Source: Psococerastis gibbosa (taxonomy: Eukaryota; Arthropoda; Insecta; Psocodea; Psocidae). Taken from it: 64,000 nt of DNA. The stretch is taken from positions 46,296,888-46,360,887 of the forward strand of contig OZ020488.1 of the NCBI GenBank assembly GCA_963971405.1, read 5' to 3'. This document shows, one piece after another, positions 35,201 to 45,095 of this stretch (position 1 is its first letter; every line of letters starts with the position of its first letter). The notes under the pieces were generated by a model. That model saw only the letters and a list, made by a program, of their open reading frames with translations. It was not told the origin of the DNA and ran no database searches. Made by a program: the position numbers and the translations under genes.

Positions 35201-35967
35201 TAGTAAGAATTTCCAATTTTTATATGATATCTATAAAATTAGAGATATTGATGACGAAACTCTTGAAACTTTTTGTAAAGAACTTGGAAATATTTTAACA
35301 GCTGACAATGAATCTGATATAAATGGAATTGATTTACAAGATGAGTTGCGTGATGTGGCCCGTTTATTGCCTAAATCCATGAAGCCTTTAGACACTCTCA
35401 ATTATTTAGTGGAAAACGAGTTGGAACCGTTGTACGCCAACCTAATTGTGGCCTTACGAATACTCCTCACCCTGCCCGTATCTGTTGCGAGTGGGGAGAG
35501 GAGCTTTTCAAAACTGAAAATAATTAAAAATTATTTAAGAAATTCTATTAGTCAACTGAAACTGTCCAACTTAGCTGTAATATCGATTGAGTCTGGCTTG
35601 GCCGCCACTCTCGACTATACTGATTTGATTGACGAATTTGCCAAATTGAAAGTAAGGAAAGTAAAATTGAAGTAGCCTAATATTGTTAAAATGTACCATT
35701 ATGCCAGTAATTACTTTCCATTTTATGAGGAGTTTCATGAAGAACTAGGAAAATTCTTTTTTATAACTTCAATGCGTAATAAATAATAAATTTTTCTCGA
35801 TGAAGATGGTTTTGTTTTTATTTGGGAAATATATTATGTACCTATGGTGCTATACATATATTATATATAGGGCCTATACACTATATACGTATATATAATA
35901 TATGCATACAAGAGGGCGCCATTTTCGAACCTTGCTTCATGCTTGAAAAATCCACGGCACGGCACTG
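32201..35967 (+). mobile_element. Complete autonomous hAT transposon
   Basis: 3767 bp. Terminal inverted repeats CAGGGCCGTGCCGT (left) and CAGTGCCGTGCCGT (right, inverted) differ at one position. A perfect 8-bp target duplication GCTATAAT flanks it (32193-32200, 35968-35975). A 'gggcgcca' motif is repeated inside both ends. It holds one uninterrupted transposase gene. Perfect target duplication and open frame indicate a young, possibly active element. It lies in the GH16-B/C intergenic region. Confidence 0.96.
33231..35675 (+). CDS. hAT transposase (TTF zinc finger / DUF4371 / hAT dimerisation; ZMYM1-like)
   Basis: 814 aa in one exon. N-terminal basic region (1-45); TTF-type/BED-like zinc-finger region about 100-195 with FCFCCKLF and a HEKS..H segment; DUF4371-type RNase-H-like core with D322 (ADCTPD) and D393 (GYDNGANM), followed by CANHTLNL near 420; a helical region; C-terminal hAT dimerisation domain about 740-800 (LTLPVSVASGERSFS, with the Glu typical of the third catalytic position). 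Transposases of this group bind the inverted ends, cut and paste, and leave 8-bp duplications, exactly as seen around this element. The start is the first ATG in frame with a purine at -3. Animal ZMYM1-like proteins are domesticated relatives; here the terminal repeats argue for a live transposon, not a host gene. Confidence 0.93.
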   Translation: MSEKRGKLSGYQNKLKRQKREEENIKLSKAMKAFTSNNNSTEESPVILNCHASEPINDDTPSGPSSSNEVSELSSDPALWGFSITSAIRQILVERGPQQVRQFQFPANSSKRRFVASNYEMVLQNGEVVQRNWLIYSVSNDSVFCFCCKLFDQSDVSQWPKAGFSDWQNIGRTLKSHEKSKYHRDAFRKWKEFNSRLRMKRTIDDEYQRLTEMEIQHWRGVIKRIISLIRALATQCLALRGSNEHLFAENNGNFLKFIEFLAEFDPVMEEHIRRVQRASDKPSVTYLSNRIQDELIQLMGQTVLEKILELTNTAKYFSVIADCTPDVSHTEQLSLTVRIVTLNKKIKKYEIHEFFVGFFEATNSTGEALAELILAHLKKLGFTLKWLRGQGYDNGANMKGVRKGVQSRILKNYPRAFYVPCANHTLNLVVNDAASCTLETTSFFSTVQELYNFLSASTKRWEALKKHVTQLTIKPLSATRWSSRIDALKPLRYQLGDVYDTLIDIMEDERTDEEAKVRARGLARSINNYKFICGLVLWYNILFEVNVVSKLLQSITINLSDCVTLLSETINRIQAFREAGLEHIKITANEIADEMECNKEFPKEMEVRARKKKRQFDEKAEDEPLNEEKKFAVNFFYYILDKTITSLCERFQLLQNHSKNFQFLYDIYKIRDIDDETLETFCKELGNILTADNESDINGIDLQDELRDVARLLPKSMKPLDTLNYLVENELEPLYANLIVALRILLTLPVSVASGERSFSKLKIIKNYLRNSISQLKLSNLAVISIESGLAATLDYTDLIDEFAKLKVRKVKLK

Positions 35968-36008
35968 GCTATAATCTTTTATAGACTATCTATATTAAGC
36001 AGATAACA

Positions 36009-36660
36009 AAAAATCCCTTTCGGCTCTGGCCGATCAGGTGATGTAAGGAGATTCCATGCAAGCGCAGGCCCCACCTTTCCTCTATGCTACGCTATATATT
36101 ATGTATACATATATAAAAATAAAAACTATTACATTCTTTTCCCCACCACAACATCAACACACAAAACACTCTTGTGTTCCAAATATCGAACCACAATGAC
36201 GACTGTGAACTTTTACTTATCAAATTATTTTCACTTTGACTGGACGCCATCTTAAAATAGTTGATTTGTCGTAAAAAGTGTTGATTACCGTAAATAATGT
36301 TGATCATCGTAGATAATAATACGGGCTTTCAGTCAGATTTTAATTTTTTAATTTTAATTCATTCCTCTGCGACCTATATAAACTGAGGTATGAATTATAT
36401 TAGGTTTCAATCGGCCGCCATCTTGTGGATCTAGCTGGTTAACGAACTCGATTATGATATTTGTATGATGATCAATTTTTATGCCAAGTTTAATCAAAAT
36501 CGGATAATATTTACGGAAGTTAGAGTTTTTCCTAAAATCGATATATATGTATATATATACTGTATTTACGCATATATATAATATATATATATATATATAC
36601 ATCACATTTTGAATGGAGGGTGGTTTTAGGCTCAGGGGGTCATGAAATGAAAAGTTGTGA
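36009..36660 (+). repeat. Dispersed repeat R2, uninterrupted copy
   Basis: Starts 'atccctttcggctctggccg' and runs to 'gttgtgaagaaatt'. Collinear with 42598-45265 once the E1 (42816-43699) and mariner (44085-45171) insertions there are removed. It therefore records the empty sites of both. It contains (TA)n tracts and the widespread 'aatcaaaatcggataat' motif. A third, partial copy of its first 90 bp lies inverted at 62545-62660. Ends directly upstream of GH16-C. Confidence 0.8.
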
Positions 36661-36936
36661 AGAAATTATCCGGAAGTCGAACAATGGTCGCCACATCAAT
36701 AGGTAGATGAATCTCCCTATTAATGCAACTATTAGTACATAGTACGGGTAGGCGTGGTATATATGGCCCAGATATTAAAATTTCCGTATCTTTCAATTGG
36801 CCTGTTCTCTACTCCGTTTTTGGCATGTCGTAACATTATCAGGCATGTATCTAATCGGCACTTCAACTTGCCATTGTAATACCGTCTGTTAGTATCCCAT
36901 TATTTGGGCCCTGTCGTTCAAAAGTGAGGGTACAAC

Positions 36937-39900
36937 ATGCTGCGAGAGCTGTGCGTGCTGATTTGGGTGGCTGCGGCGGTGAAGGCTTTCACCGTGCCGC
37001 CCAGGGAGCCCAGGCTCATCTGGGAGGACAACTTCGACACCCTGGACGAGGGCAAGTGGCACCACCTGGTCACCTCGTGGGACGGTGGCAACCAGGAGTT
37101 CCAGTACTACAGAAATGTCAGGAAAAACAGGTGGGCAACCTTACTTCGGCTACAGAAGAAATGTACCATCCGGAACAGATTAATTTATAAATATCATTAT
37201 TTAACGTGTATTGGTCGCATTACTGCAATTATACTAATTCCCCCAAGTGAAGTAATTAAGTTCGAAAACTGACGTTATAGCTGTTGTTAGCAGAGATTAT
37301 AGTTGTTGAGTATATAATTGACACCAGTGGCCTATATATTGTATTCAAGAGGGGAAATGATAAATGCAACTTCAACAACAACAAAAATAACATGTATATA
37401 CATGCTCCTCACATAGGCAAAATTCTTAAGTGATAGAATTCCTAGTGATAGCTATATATATCAAATAAGTTATATATGGTATTTAAAGTGATTAAGATAA
37501 GATGATTATGATTGCAGTTTTGTCAGCGATGGCACCTTGAAAATTAAGCCGACTCTGACCAGTCAGGAGAAGACTGACGATGAAATCCGATATGGAAACA
37601 TTTACGACCCCACCTGCAACATGGAACCCTGCGTCTCGTAAGTATTCAGTGTCACAATAACATTAAAATATATTGTGGCCGTTCGATTCAATTGATGAAA
37701 ATATTGTAATTTTAACAAGGTCACATTAAAAGATTTAAGAGTCAATTTTATTATTACCAGAGATGTGATAATTTCATTCAAGTTATCAATATCAAGATAA
37801 AGATAGATTATGTCGGCATGGCATCGTCACCTATTCCTCACTCTAAGAAGACGTCTGACGCTCTACATTTTTAGCCCAGGGTAGATCCCCTGAAAAATGG
37901 TGAAAAAAAAAGCATTAAATATTATAGTAGAATGAAACCCATTGGAAATGGAAAATAATATGACAGACATTAAAGAAACAAATAAATTATGGGCGATCGG
38001 AGTTCGGGAAGTAGGTAGGGGTGGTTTTTAAGGGTGAAATACGGTACATCTTCATTTCGGACCAAACTACAAGTCCTATGGAAAAACGTCAAATATAGCA
38101 AAAAGGTAGGTAATAAGGAGATCAACAATTTTAGTTATTACACTTTTTCACATTACCTCAAATTTTATGAGAAAAACGCCAAAACCCAAGGCCCGGTTTT
38201 GGTTTTTTATTTTTAACTTTCACAAAAAAAATTTTTAAGTGAAATTTGGTGAAAACTTCCTTTTTATGTTCTAAATACACTGTATTTTTTTTAATTTTTT
38301 CCAACTAATTTTGACTATATATGGAAAATAAAGCACACTAATTTTCAATCGAAAAACCTCACGTCTAAATGTCAATTTTTTTCAAAAATTAGGTTTTTGT
38401 TTATTGAAATCTGTACTTTCCGATGGTATAAAAAACAATATACACTACTGTGCAAAATTTTAAAAAATGCAAAAAACGAAATGGAAAAATGATGTCTTTA
38501 ATATTTAAAATATAATCCGGTCAATTTAGTTTGTGTGACCAATCAGCTCTAAAATAAAAGTAGTAATATTTTCGTTCTTAAATAGTTTGTTTATCGTTAC
38601 ATAACCTAAAAAAAATAGAATCGAATGATATTTTAGTACAATATTAGGTGCGAATTATAGTAATTTTGGAGACTTAATTGACCAGACTATATTTTAAATA
38701 TTTTAAAGACATTATTTTTTGATTTAGTTTTTTGCATTTTTTAGAAAAATTTTCACAATAGTGTACATTGTTTTTTATACCATCAGAAAGTTGAGATTTC
38801 AACGAACAAAGATACCTACTACCTAATTTTTTAAAATAATTGACATTTCGACGTGAGATTTTTCGATTGAAAATTAGGATGCTTTTCCATTTATAGTCAA
38901 AATTAGGTTAAAAATAATAATATCTTAAATCAAAAAAATTAGTGTAACTTTGTTCACAAAAAAAAATGTTTTTTGTGAAAGTTAAAAATAAAAAAAACAA
39001 GACCTTGGTTTTTGGCATATTTCTCATAAAATTTGAGGTTATGTGAAAAAAGTGTCATCACTAAAGTTGTAGATCTTCTTATTACCTACCTTTTTGGCTA
39101 TTTGAAGTTTTCCATAGGACTTGTAGTTTTGTAGGAAAATAATGAAGATGTACCGTATTTCACCCTAAAACCCACTCCTACTTACTTCCCCAACTCAGAT
39201 CGCCCGTAATTTATTTTTTCCTATAATGTCTGTCATATTATCTTCCATTTCCAATGGGTTTCATTCTACTATAATTTAATGTTTTTTTCCACAATTTTTC
39301 AAAATTTTCTACTCTGGGCTATTTAAGAATTTTGGATTTTAGGCAATCTGGGCCGGATTCTGTGAAGCCGGTATTTTCTGCCCGCTTGCACACCCAGGGA
39401 ATATTTGATGTCAAGTACAGCAGGGTCGAGTTTCGCGCCAAACTCCCGCGGGGGGACTGGCTGTGGCCTGGTAAGTCAACACCAAGGGTTTTTAGGCGCT
39501 GAAATTGGAGGAGTTTTTAGGTGTGTACCGTACCAAATTTGTTCAGTCATCTGCGTAAGAATGTGGCTATGCAACAGTGTCAGAACTGCGGTACCTATCT
39601 TATTTGCCAATTATTTACTTTCTTCAGCTTTATTAGTGTGTAGTGACTGTCAGCGTCAGTAACAGGCAAAGCGTTAGATATATATATGATATACCTACCT
39701 AGTCCATATTGGTTTCAGCCTTGTGGATGATGCCCGCCCAGGACTACTACGGGCAGTGGCCCCGCTCCGGCGAGATCGACGTCATGGAGAGTCGCGGAAA
39801 CACCAAGCTCCACGACGCGGGCGGCAACTCGGTCGGCATCGACGTCTTCGGCTCGACCATGCACTGGGGCCCAAACGAGAACAACAACGGCTTCATGCAA

Positions 39901-41693
39901 ACCATGTGGACCAAGTCAGTAACTTGAATTAGGAGGTAGTCAGGGGAGTAGCTATAGGGGCCCAATAATTTGGTTTTTGGCGAAAGTTGGTAATTTGCCT
40001 TTGCTCAGTTGGCCAAACAGTTCCATACAAAGAAAAAAACTAAATGAAGTTGGCTTAAAATAAGATTGTACTTATGTTTTATTCTTATGTAACCAACTTC
40101 CTAACTCGGTGTGTCAAACTTAGAAAAAGCCGCGATAAATTCAAATTTTAATTGACACAAGTATTGAACTCATACAGCTACGTAAACTGTAAAAATAAAC
40201 GAGGGCTTTGTTGGCAGACGACAAACACATGAACAATCTCTTCTGCAGTCAGCATTTATTGTCTATGGTCACCATCAGAAATGAGAGAGCGTTTAGCCAG
40301 TTAGAAATTGTAAAAAGCGAGTTAAGAACGACAATGACCGATTCACGTTTGGGAAATCTTATGCTTATGAAATGCGAAAAAGAACTTGCTTCAGAACTAA
40401 ATTTGGGCAACATAGTTAAGTTGAGGGCTGATTTAAAAGAACGGCGTGTAAAATCCAGTGGCGGGCCTTTAGAGGGGCAGGGGGCATGGGGCCCGATGGG
40501 GCCCGAGAAAAATTAGCGAACAAATATAAAATTGGACATTCTAAACAAAAACCTTACAGCATGAATATGTCTTCCATCCTTAAATTATAAATTTTACCTT
40601 TAAAAATCGTAATACAGCAATATGAAAAAGTTTTTAAACATTCCTTTGTAAGCTTAAAATAAAATCTATACTTTTCCGTTGTTAAAATGCGTAAAACCCC
40701 ACTATTTTGCACTTAAATTGTCAAATTCTTCCCCCGGGGGAGACCCCCGACTCCCCTCAGACTATGGACTATTTACTTAGACTTAGGTAAAATGAAGTAA
40801 AATATCAATAGAGTAGAATGATAAGAGGCCATACCATGTTACGATAGTCAGTCATATTCCAATGTCAGCATAGCAGACCTCTGTCATCTATATAGTATAC
40901 TCGTATATAGTTAGTTACAATATTCCACTAGATGGCACCAACCGGCAACCATTCTTATTTCTTGGTTATCGTTGGTTTACAAATAGCTTAGACGGCGGTC
41001 CTGTATTACAGGCTTGTAAGCTATCTGTGTTGTAATTCTCTAAGGGCCGGCTTTTCATTGACAGGAAAATCGCCAACGGTGACTATGCGGACAAGTTTCA
41101 CGTGTACGAAGTGGAGCGCACCCCGGACCACGTGATCTTCAGAGTCGACGGAGAAAAAGTGGGCTCCGTAGCCCCACCTGCAGGGGGATTTTGGAAACTA
41201 GGTGGATTCACCGGCAATAATGTGTGGGCTAGTGGCAGCAAAATGGCTCCCTTTGACAAACCGGTAGGTCACTAAAATTTCTCCAATTCTCACTAAATAT
41301 TTCATTTTTATGAGGTCTTTGTCTCTTTGATCGCTTATGACATAGAAAATAGACGTTGCATCATCTACTATAATATTTGGAACGCCCCCGCCCTAGGCCC
41401 CAAGACTGAACTCAGAGATATGGATGTATTGTTTTATTACGGTAGGGTAGCCCATACTGATGACTTTAATGCATACTGTATTATTTACTTTGGGGTTGCA
41501 GTTCTACCTGATGATGAACGTGGCAGTGGGGGGCCGATTCTTCGACGGGTTCACCAACAAGCCGTACCCCCGGCCATGGGACTGGAACTCGGGCCACCCC
41601 ATGCTCCAGTTCTACGAGGCGCAAAAGACCTGGCACGCCACCTGGGAGCAGCAAGCCATGGAGGTCGACTATGTACGTGTGTATGAACTGTAG
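36937..41693 (+). CDS. GH16-C: secreted GH16 beta-1,3-glucanase / beta-glucan-binding protein
   Basis: Exons 36937-37130, 37518-37637, 39343-39470, 39719-39914, 41065-41263 and 41502-41693 join to 1029 bp, 342 aa; all introns GT-AG with the same phases as A and B. Signal peptide about 1-19 (LCVLIWVAAAVKA). Catalytic motif GEIDVMES, E166, D168, E171. RAKLPRGDWLWPALWMMP precedes it, and the C-terminus is DYVRVYEL. Exon 1 differs from A at only about 14 of 194 bases, whereas exon 2 differs at roughly one in five, hinting at gene conversion of exon 1. No TATA box is obvious upstream. AATAAA at 41799-41804, about 105 bp after the stop. Intron 2 carries a 1.45-kb palindrome; intron 4 carries a hAT transposase fragment. 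Confidence 0.92.
37874..39319. mobile_element. 1.45-kb fold-back element (palindrome) in GH16-C intron 2
   Basis: The left half (from GCCCAGGGTAGA) and right half (to TACTCTGGGC) are reverse complements over almost the whole length, centred near 38597, with scattered mismatches. Flanked by TA on both sides (37872-37873, 39320-39321), suggesting a Tc1/mariner-type insertion. No ORF. The right end is 21 bp before the exon-3 acceptor of GH16-C, so the branch-point region probably lies in or at the edge of the element. Confidence 0.88.
40208..40456 (+). pseudogene. hAT transposase C-terminal fragment in GH16-C intron 4
   Basis: About 80 codons resemble the hAT dimerisation domain (SMVTIRNERAFSQLEIVKS, then a LGNLMLM helix), corresponding to the final part of the transposase at 33231. 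It belongs to a different lineage by sequence. No N-terminal part or terminal repeats are present, so this is a dead fragment. Confidence 0.7.
40459..40770 (+). mobile_element. Truncated hAT-type element with GGGGGAGACCCCC subrepeat
   Basis: Begins CAGTGGCGGGCC, like the end of the 24771 element, directly after the transposase fragment. It includes 'gttaaaatgcgtaaaacccc' and 'cccgggggagacccccg'. No matching right terminus was found. Confidence 0.5.
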
Positions 41694-42232
41694 GAGATCC
41701 ATTCATGGACGACTCCCCGGCACTGGGCCTGCAACTAGGGTCACCTGCGAGCAGCAAGCAATGTAGCCTGTAGATCGACTATATGGCCTATAAACAATAA
41801 TAAAAATATTGTAACTTAGCCTACCATAAATTTCTTTACCACTCGATACACTAGACTACGTTACCAATTAACTCATTGATTTTTTTACATTACGAATTAA
41901 ATATTTACTCTGTGCATTACTTAGCACTGTTTCTGTATACATATTATTACAATTTTATACATAAATTTTTGGCTAGTGAGGGGCCCGAGCGAACATTCGC
42001 AGAATTATACCCCTCTGCCATTTAGTTGCTGGCATTTATTTCCTGTTTAATGTGCATGTAAAATTAATTATGTGCAGCCTACTTTACGCTTACTGTTGCT
42101 ATTGACCTTACTTTAATGTTTTACTATATTCACTAATGTATAACAAGCCTGGAAGATGGATAGTTGCTATGATTGCATAAACTGTAAAGTGCAGGTAATA
42201 CACGTGGTACAGTTAGTAAGAAGACTAGGAGG

Positions 42233-42528
42233 CAGGGCCGTAGCGAAGGCACGATGGTTAAAGGGGGGGGGGACCCACCAATTTTCCAACTCCAATTACA
42301 CAACTGTTTGAGCTAAATTTCCACCTATAAACGCGGGTGGGGGGCACCAGATGACAGCAGTACCCCGCCATCTAGCAAAGCAGTTAGGTGTTCAATGTTG
42401 CAAGTTCTACCTCGTAGAACTGAACCAAGAAGTCGGGAATTGAATGAAATACAGCAGCTTACTTTTACTGTCAACAAGAAACTTCAGTTACCAAAACTCC
42501 ATACCCCCCCCCCTTCGCGACGCCCCTG
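42233..42528. mobile_element. hAT-type MITE (CAGGGCCGTAGCGAAGG ends)
   Basis: Inverted ends CAGGGCCGTAGCGAAGG and CAGGGGCGTCGCGAAGG, with a G-run and a C-run just inside. Flanking 8-mers do not match, so no target duplication is claimed. Confidence 0.6.
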
Positions 42529-42815
42529 GTGCTCATAGGCACCTACGGTATATCATGACTATAACATGGTCATAAGCTCCTACAGTGCTACACAACGTAA
42601 ATAAAAATCCCTTTCGGCTCTGGCCGATCAGGAGTAGGGAGATTCCGCAGACCCTGATTTTCCTCTACGCTACCTACGCTATGTACGTACGGTAATAAAA
42701 TGAAAAATACTTCATTATTTGCCCGACCACAACATCAACACACAAAACACTCTTGTTTTCCAAATTTCGAACCACAATGCCGACAATGAACTTTTATTTA
42801 CGGTATCAAATTATT

Positions 42816-43699
42816 GCTTTCCAATTTATACGTAGCATAAGGAAAGCTTTGTGCCGGTCGAAATTTTCGATTCCGAGATTTCAACGGATTTACACGTTTT
42901 AAGGTCCCAGGAACCCAAAAAAGTGGTTTTTACGAAATGTCTGTCTGTCTGTCGTTCTGTCTGTCGTTCTGTCTGTCTGTCTATCTGTCTGTCTGTCTGT
43001 GCGTCGATTTCCGGGCAAACTACTCGGTCGATCTTGATGAAATTCGGCATGTAGGTTCACAAAAATCATACCTCGGGACCATTTTTTTTATTTTGGGCTA
43101 ACTCGATTCGGGGGGTTTTTATTTTCAAAAAACTTCAAAGAAACGTCTAAAAAATTATTTCTCAAAAACAATCCAACGATTTCTATTAAATTCACATATA
43201 TTGTAGTCGTTATTAATATTAACGAAATGCGTGGGGTCGCTTGCCCCTTGATAGGTTGCTTCTGGGGGTAAAAAAATAAAAATAACTAAATTTTAATGAA
43301 AAATGACTAAAAAATAATTTTTCTGTGAAACCTTTCTATCGATGATTTCTACCTTCAGGCATGTTTTAGGTGTTAAATTGAGTAACGAAACCGGACAAGT
43401 TGCTTTCCCAGAAAAGTATTTGGTTTTGTAAAAAAAATGTTTTTTTGAAAAAATGATAGAAAATTCACGCTCAAATGCATTGCGTGCCCTGCCATTATTG
43501 CTGTGTGGTAATTTGTTGGTCTGACCTATCTAGAATTTACCTCACCTCCAGTGACGTCAGGTGGACACCCCCCCCCCCCCCCCCAGAATGCCCGAAGTTT
43601 AACTATAGGAAAATTATGTACCATGAAATTACTCATTTTCTCTAGCTATACTACTTGATAAATTGGAAAGCATGCTCGAGAAAACTCGGACCGGTTCTT
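42816..43699 (+). mobile_element. E1 repeat, best-preserved full-length copy
   Basis: 884 bp. Near-palindromic 5' end GCTTTCC..TTATACGTAGCATAA..GGAAAGC, GTCT/GTTCTGTCTGTC microsatellite at about 42940-43000, interior, subterminal GATAAATTGGAAAGC at about 43658, hairpin CTCGAGAAAACTCGG, end CGGACCGGTTCTT. Compared with the empty paralogous site near 36228 ('aaattattttcac'), insertion is between T residues without target duplication. Confidence 0.92.
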
Positions 43700-44354
43700 T
43701 TCCCTTGGACTGGATGCCATCTTAAAATGGTTGATTTGTCGTAAAAAGTGTAAATTACCATTATCGTAGATAATAATACGGAAATTCAGTCAAATTTTAT
43801 TTCATTCCTCTGCGACCAATATTAACTGAGATATGAATTACCTAAGGTTTTAATCAGCCACCATCTTGTAACTAAATAGTGGATCTAGCTGGTTAACGAA
43901 CTCGATCAAGTCATTTGTATGATCAATTTTTGTGCCAAGTTTTGACGTTTTGTTTGCAATAAAGCCATTTTTTCATTTCATTTCATTTCAAGTTTCATCA
44001 AAATCGGATAATATGTACGGAAGTTAGAGTGTTTCCTAAAATCGATATACATACATGCATTTATATACTATATTACAGTATATACGAGGCGCGGTCAATA
44101 AATAAGGGCCGCAACGTTGCCGTTTTCGAACGCGACAAAATTCTACAACAATGTTGTTTTCCTTGTTCCCTCCGCCACTAAAAGTACACCTCGCTACGAT
44201 GCTCGATCTAGGCTCAGCAGCCATCGGACGATCGCCTTTCCCGCCACGTGCCAAGTCCGATCATTTAAAAAGGAACTTCACCCATTTAAATTCATCGGTA
44301 TCCTACCTTGGCATATGACCCAAATGTTTTCAACATCAAAAACGTCAGGAAATG

Positions 44355-45095
44355 ATGTAGGAAGTTTAGAGCGGGCCGAACAAACGTCCACGACGAGCCA
44401 GGAAGGGTACGCCCATCCATTTCTGACGAGACCGTTCCACGCATGGAAGCTCATTTGCGCGAAGATCGGCGTTTGATGGTTAGGGAACTTTGTGAAATGG
44501 TTCCAGATGTTTCAAAATCTACTGTTGAAAAGATTTTAACATAAATTTTGGGGTACCATAAGGTCTGTGCCCAAGGTCGAGCCACGGTTTTGATTTTCGG
44601 GGGGGGGGGGGGCAAAAATGTTTATACCTACAGCACGTAATTTATTAATGAATTAATGGATAAATTCTTCAAACCATACAGGTTTTCATACAAAAATGTA
44701 TTTCGGGGAGGGGGGGTCCGGACCCTATGGACCACCCCCCTAGGCACGGCCATGTCTGTGCCCGATGGGTACCCCGGATGCACAAACGAAGACGTGTTGA
44801 TTCGTCTCGTGCATTTCTGCGCCGATACGAAGAGGAGGGGAAAGAATTTATCGACTCTATTGTGATTGAAGATGAGACATGAGTCCACTACTTCACCCCC
44901 GAGACCAAAGAACAGTCCAAACAGTGGTTGCATCCAAGCGACGAGGAAGTCACGGCAGCGGCGAACAAATTTCTCCGTGAGGCGGCGGGAGAACGGTATG
45001 CCGAAGGGATAAAGAAGCTCGTGGGCAACTTCAAAAATGCATCGAACCAAAACGTGACTATGTCGAAAAATAAAGAAAGAATAAAGCTTTCGTAG
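44355..45095 (+). pseudogene. Mariner transposase pseudogene
   Basis: The helix-turn-helix part (RPSISDETV, VRELCEMVPDVSKSTVEKIL) lies at about 44405-44541, with a stop just before the MITE. The part after the MITE reads RRYEEEGKEFIDSIVIEDET, then TGA where mariners have the Trp of the GDETWVHY motif, then VHYFTPETKEQSKQWLHPS at about 44880-44938. From there it jumps to a C-terminal segment (DEEVTAAANKFLREA, YAEGIKKL). The second and third catalytic Asp regions are deleted. Non-functional. Confidence 0.8.
44572..44754. mobile_element. hAT-type MITE nested in the mariner
   Basis: 183 bp. Ends CAAGGTCGAGCCACGG and (inverted) CATGGCCGTGCCTAGG; perfect 8-bp target duplication TCTGTGCC (44564-44571, 44755-44762). 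G-runs inside both ends. Same family as the fragment at 4979. Confidence 0.9.

Noticed and set aside
40208..40516. Alternative exon of GH16-C in intron 4
   Set aside because: The translation matches a hAT dimerisation domain and has no GH16 similarity.
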